From NCBI GenBank assembly GCA_025362235.1, contig JANYGZ010000098.1, positions 1-64,000 on the forward strand: 64,000 nucleotides of DNA. The letters run 5' to 3'. Positions 30,799-39,163 of this stretch are shown one piece after another (positions within the stretch are counted from its first letter, which is position 1; the number at the start of each line of letters is the position of its first letter). A model generated the notes under the pieces. It saw nothing but the letters and a program-made list of their open reading frames with translations, was not told the DNA's origin and ran no database searches. Position numbers and translations under genes: made by a program. This DNA comes from Ferruginibacter sp. GTDB taxonomy: Bacteria > Bacteroidota > Bacteroidia > Chitinophagales > Chitinophagaceae.

Positions 30799-30823
30799 CT
30801 AAGGTCACAATCTGTGACCTTAG
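30799..30823. repeat. 25-bp palindrome (1 mismatch) upstream of second ORF6N gene
   Basis: ctaaggtcacaa-t-ctgtgaccttag. Confidence 0.95.
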
Positions 30824-30941
30824 TAGTAAATTTTGTTCTGCTTGTTTTTAATCAAGCTTTACAACGTAGTCCCAATATTCTGGATTTACTTTACATAACA
30901 ACGATTCGACCAAACAATAACTCATCACTCCTAACTCATCA

Positions 30942-33704
30942 CTAATTCTTCGTAACCACTTCATCTAAATTCAATATAGCATTTGCCACTACTATTAATG
31001 CCGCTGTTTCCGCATTGGTATGTTCATTTATTCCACCCACCATTTCACATGCATTATTTGCATTGTTCTTAAACTGGCTGTAGGCTGTTTTGTATAAATT
31101 CATCAGCGCCTGTAAACTTTTGTCGTCGACAGTATGTTGCGTCGCCAACTGGTATCCTGTTTTAATTTGTTGCTGTACAACAGTACCGGCAAGTTTTTGC
31201 ATGCGGTAAGCAAAATGCCTAGCAAGGTCAATGTAAGCAGAATCATTTAAAGAAGTGAGTGCCTGCAAAGGCGTGTTGGTTCTTATGCGGCGCACGGTAC
31301 ATACTTCACGGGAAACTCCGTCGAAAGTTAGCATGGAGGGATAAGCAGCAGAACGTTTCCAATAGGTATACAGGGCCCGGCGGTATTGATCTTCATTTTT
31401 ACTTTGCACCCATTCTGCACCATTCCAGGGCGAAAGCCAGATACCTTTTGGCTGGTAAGGAAATACGCTGGGGCCATACATTTTGTTGCTGATTACTCCG
31501 CTGATACAAAGCGCCTGGTCGCGTATTTGTTCTGCGGATAATCTTACCCTTGCATAGCGTGCATATAATTTATTGTAAGGATCTTTCTGTAACTGCTCCG
31601 GTGATATTTTAGAATCCTGCCGGTAGGTGGCACTTAGCACTATGGTTTTAAGTAGTTTTTTTACGCTCCATTTGTCACCGTGTATAAACTGGTAACTCAG
31701 CCAGTCTAACAGTTCCTGGTGTGTAGGTGCTGTACCCTGCGATCCCATATCTTCCAGCGTTTCAACAAGGCCTGTACCAAACAATTGTTCCCAAACACGG
31801 TTTACCATTGTACGGGCGGTTAATGGATTTTGTGTAGATGTTAACCATTGCGCCATACCCATTCGGTTTGCTGGTGCATTTGCTGGCAATACACCCAATG
31901 AAAGTGGAATACCCGGTTGTACTGCTGCACCTTTTACGAGCCAGTTACCCCTTTCAAATACATACGAAGTGCGATGCATATTTTTTGGGTTGTCCATCAT
32001 CACCGGTGTGGTGGGTACATTTACATTTATCAATTGCCAGTATTTTTTTTCAGCACTGTCATAACCGGGTTTGCCCGCTTCAGCAATATCGTTGGTAAAA
32101 TAGAACCAATCAAACAAAGCACCGGTATCACCAGGTTTTTTAAGCAGGTGATTGGTGTAAGTAAAATAAAGATGGTGCATACCGCTTTGTGCAGCCAATG
32201 CTGTCTGGCTGATTGTCCATCCATTTTTAGATTTCTTCAGCGGAACAGTTGCAATAACAGACCCGTTTGGCTCATCAATATGTATCTGCCAGGTGCCTCC
32301 TTCAGCATTTCCCTGGTAACGGAAAATTAATTGTGTGCGGTTGGTTAAATCAACATTTTTTAACCGGCAAAGCGCATTGTTACGCAATGCCAGCCATTTG
32401 GTATCTGACAGTTCGCTATTGGTAAAACTATCGCAGGTAAGACTGTTATAGGCAGGCTGCCATGTTTTTAAAAAGATAAAGGCTTCTTTTGCTTTTTCGG
32501 GTGTGGAGTTTTTTTGCAGCCAGTTGGTAAGATTGGCCAATTCATTTTTAAGGCTATCGTTAAAATGCCGCAGCAGGGGATAATCAGCTTCGGTGTCTTC
32601 ATCCCGGCTATCATTGTAAAAGGCTAAAAATTTATAATAGTCTTCGTGCTTAAAAGGATCATACGGATGGCTATGGCATTGTACGCAGGCAAACGTAGTA
32701 CCCATTGTTGCCTGCCAGGTGGTATTTACCCTGTCCATTACAGCAGCAGTCCTAAATTCTTCATTGTCTGTTCCGCCTTCGTCGTTTGTCATGGTATTGC
32801 GCTGAAAGGCTGTCGCAATAAGGTCTTCATCAGTTGGATGCGGTAACAAATCACCGGCTATTTGCCTGGTGAGAAAACTATCATAGGGCATATCCTGGTT
32901 AAAGGCATTGATGAGCCAGTCCCGGTAATGCCAGATGTTGCGGCTATCATCTCTTTCATATCCCTTTGTGTCGGCATACCTTGCAAGATCCATCCATAGC
33001 GCCGCCCATTTTTCACCAAAATGAGGAGAAGCCAGCAAAGAATCTACAAGATTTAAGTACGCTTTTTCGCTGTTGTCATCCAGGTATTGCTTTGCAATTT
33101 TTTCCGGTGCAGGCATACCAATAATATCAAGGCTTACACGGCGCAGTAATGTTTGTTTATTGGCCTGCGGCGAAGCAGATAAATCAGTGCCTTTCCATTT
33201 TACTTCTATAAAATTATCTATCGGATTACTGGCCCACTTGCTTTTCGTTTTAAATAAACCGAAGAAAGAAGATGGTTGAGGAACCGGTATTTCTTTTACA
33301 GGGGTATAGGCCCAATGTTCACCCCAGCGGGCACCTTCATCAATCCATCTTGTAAGTATATCAATATCTTCTTTTGATAAATGATCATGTTTGTAGGGCA
33401 TCCTTTCTTCCGGATCTTTCAGGGTAAGCCGTCGTATCATTTCGCTGTTGGCTGCATCTCCCGGAACAATGGCCCTTTTGCCGGATTCTGTTTTGCCCAG
33501 CAATGCCTCTTCCCGAAACAGCAGATTAAAACCCGCTTTTTGTTTTACCCCGCCGTGGCAGGTAATGCAATTTTTATTGATGATGGGTTTTACCTGGGTA
33601 GTAAAATCAACCGCTGGCCGTTTGGTTATATACAAAAAACTGCTGGCTGCAATTAACAACAGTATGGTGACTACAGTAAATTTTTTTGATGGCAAGCCCG
33701 GCAT
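30942..33704 (-). CDS. PSD1 / planctomycete cytochrome c domain protein (DUF1549 + DUF1553)
   Basis: CITCHGGVKQKAGFNLLFREEALLG; PIDNFIEVKW...RRVSLDIIGMPAPEKI; RMGMAQWLTSTQNPLTARTMVNRVWEQLFGTGLVETLEDMGSQG. Confidence 0.93.
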   Translation of the reverse strand: MPGLPSKKFTVVTILLLIAASSFLYITKRPAVDFTTQVKPIINKNCITCHGGVKQKAGFNLLFREEALLGKTESGKRAIVPGDAANSEMIRRLTLKDPEERMPYKHDHLSKEDIDILTRWIDEGARWGEHWAYTPVKEIPVPQPSSFFGLFKTKSKWASNPIDNFIEVKWKGTDLSASPQANKQTLLRRVSLDIIGMPAPEKIAKQYLDDNSEKAYLNLVDSLLASPHFGEKWAALWMDLARYADTKGYERDDSRNIWHYRDWLINAFNQDMPYDSFLTRQIAGDLLPHPTDEDLIATAFQRNTMTNDEGGTDNEEFRTAAVMDRVNTTWQATMGTTFACVQCHSHPYDPFKHEDYYKFLAFYNDSRDEDTEADYPLLRHFNDSLKNELANLTNWLQKNSTPEKAKEAFIFLKTWQPAYNSLTCDSFTNSELSDTKWLALRNNALCRLKNVDLTNRTQLIFRYQGNAEGGTWQIHIDEPNGSVIATVPLKKSKNGWTISQTALAAQSGMHHLYFTYTNHLLKKPGDTGALFDWFYFTNDIAEAGKPGYDSAEKKYWQLINVNVPTTPVMMDNPKNMHRTSYVFERGNWLVKGAAVQPGIPLSLGVLPANAPANRMGMAQWLTSTQNPLTARTMVNRVWEQLFGTGLVETLEDMGSQGTAPTHQELLDWLSYQFIHGDKWSVKKLLKTIVLSATYRQDSKISPEQLQKDPYNKLYARYARVRLSAEQIRDQALCISGVISNKMYGPSVFPYQPKGIWLSPWNGAEWVQSKNEDQYRRALYTYWKRSAAYPSMLTFDGVSREVCTVRRIRTNTPLQALTSLNDSAYIDLARHFAYRMQKLAGTVVQQQIKTGYQLATQHTVDDKSLQALMNLYKTAYSQFKNNANNACEMVGGINEHTNAETAALIVVANAILNLDEVVTKN

Positions 33705-33861
33705 GTTACAGTTCCTTTTTATTATCTAAAAATACCAATATTTGCTGGAATTTTTGGAAGCATTTAAAGTATATCCTTAATAGTAGCAGATATTGTGTAG
33801 CCGTGCTTTCAAACTTAAAACAATTAGTTTAATATTTCAAAAAGCGAAGCAAAGCTTTGAC

Positions 33862-34143
33862 TTATTTTATTTTTCTGAGCTTCTTGATTCTGACTGGGCG
33901 ACAGGAGCCATGAATAATACCTAAAATGATTATTTCATTGATTTTAATTCGATAAATGACAGGCCATGAATAGCAGGTTGCTTTTCGGTAAATTTTACCC
34001 TTGGTAGGAATTTCTTCACACTGACGGAAAAGAAATGGACTGGCGGTAATGCGGTCAATGGTTGCTAATAATGCATCACCCACTTTAATTGCATTGAGTG
34101 GCTGTTGATTAACCAGTAATCTCATCGATGTTCTGCAAGGCAT
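33862..34143 (-). CDS. RelE/ParE superfamily toxin
   Basis: VGDALLATIDRITASPFLFRQCEEIPTKGKIYRKATCYSWPVIYRIKINEIIILGIIHGSCRP. Confidence 0.75.
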   Translation of the reverse strand: MPCRTSMRLLVNQQPLNAIKVGDALLATIDRITASPFLFRQCEEIPTKGKIYRKATCYSWPVIYRIKINEIIILGIIHGSCRPVRIKKLRKIK

Positions 34144-34155
34144 TGAGAGAAACCT

Positions 34156-34407
34156 TTACAGTGTAAGTTTTTGCAGTTGTTTTCTTTTGTTCGCCCATTT
34201 TGCTTTGGCTTCTCTTAATGAGATATTTGGTGAATCTTCCGAAGTATGAACCCAGTTTTGAAATGCTTCAAGGCTCATTGCTTCTCCTCCTAAGGCGGGA
34301 GAAGCAAATTCTTTTTTTTCAATGATACGGATAAAATGCTTTTCCTCTAAAGCATGAAGCGCCTTAAGACCATTATCATCTGTTATTTGAATTGTAAGTG
34401 TTTGCAT
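34156..34407 (-). CDS. Antitoxin-like protein
   Basis: Small ORF just upstream of the RelE/ParE-like toxin; MQTLTIQITDDNGLKALHALEEKHFIRIIEKKE. Confidence 0.65.
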   Translation of the reverse strand: MQTLTIQITDDNGLKALHALEEKHFIRIIEKKEFASPALGGEAMSLEAFQNWVHTSEDSPNISLREAKAKWANKRKQLQKLTL

Positions 34408-34579
34408 TTTTCAAGACTATGTTGCGTATATAAAAATACGCAAATTATTTCTAAGGTGGAAACTGCCTTAAATACCTTGGAGATTTCTTATAATGTCATA
34501 GATGCAGAATTGCAAGAATTTTATTCAATGGTAAAAAAATTATGTGTGTATATTCGGTAAAATACAACCAGCATAATTT

Positions 34580-35452
34580 ATGCGCCCACATAAAAAACCT
34601 TTTGCAGAAATTATTTTTATTTACCTAATCATTGGTTTTTGTGGATTTTTATGCTACAGGTTTTTACCGTTTGAAAATAAAACATGGGGATTTTTTGCAG
34701 CAGATTTAGTGATGACAGTTGTTACATTTATATTTTCACTGTACAAAAAAAACAGCAGTGTATATGATGCTTATTGGTCGGTTATTCCTTTTTATTTTAT
34801 TGTATTGTGGTGGATCAATACATATCAATCATGGGGTATAGCGCAGTACACCACTGCCCTGGTGATAAGTTTTTGGTCGTGGCGTTTAACGCATAACTGG
34901 TACAGAAGCTGGCGGGGATGGGATCATGAAGATTGGCGTTACGTAAATTTTAGAAAACAATTTGGAAAATATTTTCTGCCCATCAATTTTTTAGCCATTC
35001 ATTTATATCCAACTTGCATTGTATTTCTTAGCATGAGTGGTTTATTTTTTTTGTATGATGGAAACACAAAAAATGTAAACGTATTTTTTATTGCGGGTAA
35101 TATCATTGCACTGGCAGGTGTTTTATTTGAGCTGGTTGCAGATAACACATTGTATAAAAACCGAAATAATCCTGGCAGGGTAAAGCACAGCATCATCAGG
35201 GAAGGTATATGGAACCATACCCGTAACCCTAATTATTTAGGCGAGATATTATTCTGGATTGGGCTGGCGATAACAGGGCTGGCAGCTTCAGCACCAGCCT
35301 GCACATGCCTTGGCGCCATAGGCATGGTATTAATGTTTTTGTTTGCCTCTATCCCTATGAAAGAAAAAAGACTGTCTGCAACATACGATGATTTTGAAAA
35401 ATACAAAGCAGAAGTACCGATGCTGTTACCAATGCCATCTAAAAAATCATAG
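34580..35452 (+). CDS. DUF1295 domain-containing protein (steroid 5-alpha-reductase-like fold)
   Basis: YDAYWSVIPFYF...SWRLTHNWYRSWRGWDHEDWRYVNFRKQFG...HSIIREGIWNHTRNPNYLGEILFWIGLAI. Confidence 0.9.
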   Translation: MRPHKKPFAEIIFIYLIIGFCGFLCYRFLPFENKTWGFFAADLVMTVVTFIFSLYKKNSSVYDAYWSVIPFYFIVLWWINTYQSWGIAQYTTALVISFWSWRLTHNWYRSWRGWDHEDWRYVNFRKQFGKYFLPINFLAIHLYPTCIVFLSMSGLFFLYDGNTKNVNVFFIAGNIIALAGVLFELVADNTLYKNRNNPGRVKHSIIREGIWNHTRNPNYLGEILFWIGLAITGLAASAPACTCLGAIGMVLMFLFASIPMKEKRLSATYDDFEKYKAEVPMLLPMPSKKS

Positions 35453-35513
35453 TCGTATAATTGAAGCCGGGCTTTGCAATAAAAACTGTCTTCCAATAAA
35501 ACATTGCGGCTAC

Positions 35514-36512
35514 TCATAACCCATCTATCTTTTGCTGTTGTAAAAATTCCCGTTTAACTGCGCTGGCTGTTTTATGCTGGCCTGTATGGCTCCAGCCCGG
35601 CGCCATGATGATATATAATAATTTGTTTTTTATTCCGGGCGCTTTTATTACATCTTTTGCCAGGGCAGCAATTTCACCAAAATAAACATCCCAAAAATTT
35701 TGCGCATTCATGTTGCGGGTTATGCCATAAACGGGCGGCTCATTTTCTTTCTCTTGGCGCAGTGTTCCAAATACCCGGTCCCATATATTCAACAGGTTAC
35801 AAAAATTGGTATCCATATACAAGGGGTTTTTTGCATGGTGTACCCGGTGGTGAGACGGCGTAAGTATAATACGGTTCAAAAAGCCCATGCGCCCGTCTTT
35901 AAGTATATTTTCGCCTACATGAATAAACCCTCCCCATGTGCCATCAATAAACATAATAAAAAATAACAGGGGTGGGTTTACCCCCAGCAAAATACAGATA
36001 GAAGTACGTATCACATCTGCATAAGGCGCTTCCAGGAAAAAATGCGCATAGGTTACCGAAAGGTTCATTTGCTCTGGTGCATGGTGGGTTGAATGCAGGC
36101 ACCAGAACAGCCTTACTTTATGCCCCAGGTAATGATATACAAAATGGGCAAGCTCCCAAACAATATATCCATAAATAAACCAGTACCACGTAAACGTAGT
36201 GGTAATAAGGGCGTATGGTAGCAAAAGCCCAATACAAAAAGCAACAGCCGCAATTGAAATAAACCTGCCGATAAAACTGTTAAAAACATAAATAAAAAAT
36301 ATCACTTTATAATGGGCTATTTTAAACCTTTTATAAAAAGCCGCTCTTATAATTTCAATAATCAAAATAAAGGGAATCAGGGGCGCCAGCGCAGACGTAA
36401 TACCATCAAGGGTTTTCAGCGAGCTGTAGTCGTTTGTTTTAAACATTTCCAGCCACGCATTAATGCTTAAAAACGAAATCAGTTCATTGTATAATTGCTG
36501 GAAAATTTCCAT
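35514..36512 (-). CDS. Sterol desaturase / fatty acid hydroxylase family protein
   Basis: Histidine-box cluster WELAHFVYHYLGHKVRLFWCLHSTHHAPEQMN...LTPSHHRVHHAKNP. Confidence 0.92.
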   Translation of the reverse strand: MEIFQQLYNELISFLSINAWLEMFKTNDYSSLKTLDGITSALAPLIPFILIIEIIRAAFYKRFKIAHYKVIFFIYVFNSFIGRFISIAAVAFCIGLLLPYALITTTFTWYWFIYGYIVWELAHFVYHYLGHKVRLFWCLHSTHHAPEQMNLSVTYAHFFLEAPYADVIRTSICILLGVNPPLLFFIMFIDGTWGGFIHVGENILKDGRMGFLNRIILTPSHHRVHHAKNPLYMDTNFCNLLNIWDRVFGTLRQEKENEPPVYGITRNMNAQNFWDVYFGEIAALAKDVIKAPGIKNKLLYIIMAPGWSHTGQHKTASAVKREFLQQQKIDGL

Positions 36513-36585
36513 AAATAATTTTAAGTAATAATAAAAATCAATGAATGCGTAAATATAAAAATATACCAGCCAATGAAGAAAATAA

Positions 36586-36685
36586 TTTCACACAATGCAC
36601 ACAACAAGAACAACGGTTACAAAGTAATACACCATGCAGCAATACTTTTTGTGTTCTTTGTATACTTAGTGTTCTTTGCCGAAAC
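36586..36685. repeat. Intergenic inverted-repeat family, copy 2
   Basis: tttcacacaatgcacacaac...caatactttttgtgttctttgtatacttagtgttctttgccgaaac. Confidence 0.85.
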
Positions 36686-36716
36686 CAATAAGAGATTGTC
36701 TTTTAGGGCAGATTAA

Positions 36717-36817
36717 TTTCACACAAAGCACACAACGAAAACAAAGGATATAAAGTAATACATCATGAGGCAATACTCTTTGTGTACTTTGTATACTTAG
36801 TATTCTTTGTGTGAAAC
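36717..36817. repeat. Intergenic inverted-repeat family, copy 3
   Basis: tttcacacaaagcacacaacgaaaacaaagg...caatactctttgtgtactttgtatacttagtattctttgtgtgaaac. Confidence 0.85.
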
Positions 36818-36846
36818 CTGAGTAAAAAACAATGCTTATTAAAAAT

Positions 36847-37836
36847 TTATTTCGGGTATTTATTAATAAGTTTTTTTACTGGTTTTACAGTTTGCAGGTA
36901 GGCAAAAATTGATTTCAGGTCTCCATCCGTTATACCTGCATAATCTACAATGGGCATTATTGTATTGGCTTTGCCCGGGTTATAATTATAACCCTTCTCT
37001 TGCCGGCAGGCATTAAATTTATTGATGAAGGCAGTATCGGTCCATGTGCCGATGCCGGTGGTTGAATCGGGTGTTATGTTGGCCGAAGCTACTTTAAAAC
37101 CGGCAATGGTAAAGGTATTGCCACCTGAATACACGTTGGCAAAATCCGGCTGCCCTTTTACATAAGGCGTATGGCAGTCTGCACAGGCAGCCATCGTAAT
37201 TAAGTATTCGCCGTATTTTACTTTATCCGTTTCTGCGGGGCGTATATTTCCGTCAACCGTTTTTTCCAATGCCGGGGCGGGGTAAGCCATACTTATCGGA
37301 ATCATTAATTCCCTGGGAGGCACTTTATTTTTAATGGGTTTTAGTGTTTTGATGTAGGCAATAATGCTCAACAAATCTTCTTTTGCCATATGGTTAAAAT
37401 TGGCATAGGGCATTAAAGGAAACAAGGTGTCGCCTTTATTATTAATGCCCTGTGTAATGGCCCGCAAAATTTCATCGTCTGTCCAGTTGCCGATGCCGGT
37501 TTCCTTGTCGGACGTAATGTTTTTGCTGTAGATGGTTCCAGGGATGGCGTCTAAAATAGTATGATCAAATTTACCACCACCCATGCCTTCGGTACCGGCA
37601 ATAACGGGGCCGGAAAATTTGCTGAAATCCCGTCGGCTGTGGCAATGAATACACACCGCTACATGCAGGGCAAGGTATTCGCCCCGGGCAAGAACTTTTT
37701 TGACAGAGTCTTCTTTTTTAATGGAGTCTTCGTTTACGATTGCCAGTGTTGAAGAAGCGTTGTTATTGCAGGCGGTAAAATAAGTGGCGGCCAGCAGCAT
37801 ACAAATCAGCACTGGCAGGGAAATTATTTTTTTCAT
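36847..37836 (-). CDS. Diheme c-type cytochrome
   Basis: CIHCHSRRDFSKFSGPVIAG and CADCHTPYVKGQPDFANVYSGG; lipoprotein-type signal. Confidence 0.92.
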   Translation of the reverse strand: MKKIISLPVLICMLLAATYFTACNNNASSTLAIVNEDSIKKEDSVKKVLARGEYLALHVAVCIHCHSRRDFSKFSGPVIAGTEGMGGGKFDHTILDAIPGTIYSKNITSDKETGIGNWTDDEILRAITQGINNKGDTLFPLMPYANFNHMAKEDLLSIIAYIKTLKPIKNKVPPRELMIPISMAYPAPALEKTVDGNIRPAETDKVKYGEYLITMAACADCHTPYVKGQPDFANVYSGGNTFTIAGFKVASANITPDSTTGIGTWTDTAFINKFNACRQEKGYNYNPGKANTIMPIVDYAGITDGDLKSIFAYLQTVKPVKKLINKYPK

Positions 37837-37928
37837 GATTGCAGGTGTTGGTTAAGGGAATTGTGTAATGGGCGTAAATATTAAACTAATAAATGACAAA
37901 TCCAATAGCATGATAATCTTTCTTTACT

Positions 37929-37969
37929 ATCCCCGAAAATCCAAAATGGCATTTTGGATTTTCGGGGAT
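37929..37969. repeat. 41-bp perfect palindrome (20-bp arms, 1-nt centre)
   Basis: atccccgaaaatccaaaatg-g-cattttggattttcggggat. Confidence 0.97.
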
Positions 37970-38170
37970 TAAAAATACCCTGTAAACCAAATATTGTTTA
38001 TACAATCACAAAATGATTGTTTTTGAAAATAGCTTTTTTTTGGCAGTGTTATAAAATGTAAACAAAATAAATTGCAAAAAACAACGAGGCGGTTGGGGCC
38101 TAAGCGTGCCGAATTTGTATTAAAATGTAAAGGGTTATAAAATTGCCTGCCTGCCTCTGCTGCAATTGAT

Positions 38171-38310
38171 TTATAATTTCACCTGTTTGAGCAACTCATA
38201 ATTAAAGGGGAGGTCTTCGTTTATTGTTTTCCATAAAATTTCATATTCAATACCAAAATAATGATGTGTAAGCAGGTTGCGGAAGTCTGTCATCAGCTGC
38301 CATTCCCGTT
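38171..38310 (-). pseudogene. C-terminal remnant of HepT-like (DUF86) protein
   Basis: MTDFRNLLTHHYFGIEYEILWKTINEDLPFNYELLKQV matches the HepT RNxLxHxYFGI...W pattern; N-terminal part absent. Confidence 0.6.
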
Positions 38311-38395
38311 TATACAAAAATGGTATAATTTTTTTGGTGGTGGGGGATAGTATTTTTGTACAGACGTACATAGCACAGCCCAACGCAGTTTTAAT

Positions 38396-38770
38396 ATGAG
38401 CCGCATTAAAAGCAAAAACACGAAGCCCGAAATGCTGGTGCGTAAATTTTTGTTTGCCCATGGCTACCGGCACAGACTGCACGATAAAAAATTACCCGGC
38501 AAACCGGATATTGTTTTACCAAAATACAAAACGGTGATTTTTGTGCATGGCTGTTTTTGGCATGGCCATACCAACTGCAAATATTATGTGGTACCCAAAA
38601 CCCGTACTGACTGGTGCCTCAATAAAATAAACAGCAACATTGCCAATGATACCAAAGCTATCACTGCATTAAAAAAAGAGGGATGGAAAATCATTGCCAT
38701 CTGGGAATGTAAATTAAAACCTGCCAGGGTTGAAAAAACTTTACCGGCCCTTCTGAAAAAACTCTCCTGA
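38396..38770 (+). CDS. vsr: Very short patch repair endonuclease Vsr (start codon uncertain)
   Basis: MSRIKSKNTKPEMLVRKFLFAHGYRHRLHDKKLPGKPDIVLPKYKTVIFVHGCFWHGH. Confidence 0.95.
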   Translation: MSRIKSKNTKPEMLVRKFLFAHGYRHRLHDKKLPGKPDIVLPKYKTVIFVHGCFWHGHTNCKYYVVPKTRTDWCLNKINSNIANDTKAITALKKEGWKIIAIWECKLKPARVEKTLPALLKKLS

Positions 38771-38946
38771 AAAATTGTAAAAAATTGTGCATAGGGACTT
38801 AAAAGCAAATGTACTTTAAGTTAAATAAGATAGTATTGACGATTATAAAAACAGTTACGAACAAAACATCTGTGTCCTAAAACATGCCGCTTTTTTGCAT
38901 TAATTAAAATAGGTTTGGAAATAGACAATAAACTAAAATAGGATTT

Positions 38947-39153
38947 ATGAAACTGAATGCAGGAAAACCAATTGAAATATTTTTAATGAACGACCAACCT
39001 TTTACATGTCCATATTGCGGAGCAAGATGCTTGGAAATTGGTAACTTTTATCATACTAATGCAAAGGCCTTAATTGAGGAGTGTATGAATACTGAATGTG
39101 GCTTTATTTGTTATGAAGAAGAAAATGAATATTACCTTAAATTGTGGAGATAA
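38947..39153 (+). CDS. Small zinc-ribbon-like protein
   Basis: CPYCGARCLEIG...CMNTECGFIC; two CxxC-like pairs. Confidence 0.55.
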   Translation: MKLNAGKPIEIFLMNDQPFTCPYCGARCLEIGNFYHTNAKALIEECMNTECGFICYEEENEYYLKLWR

Positions 39154-39163
39154 TTTAACAATT

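Noticed and set aside
36586-36817. CRISPR array
   Set aside because: Only two adjacent ~100-bp units with internal symmetry, no short regular repeats and no cas genes.
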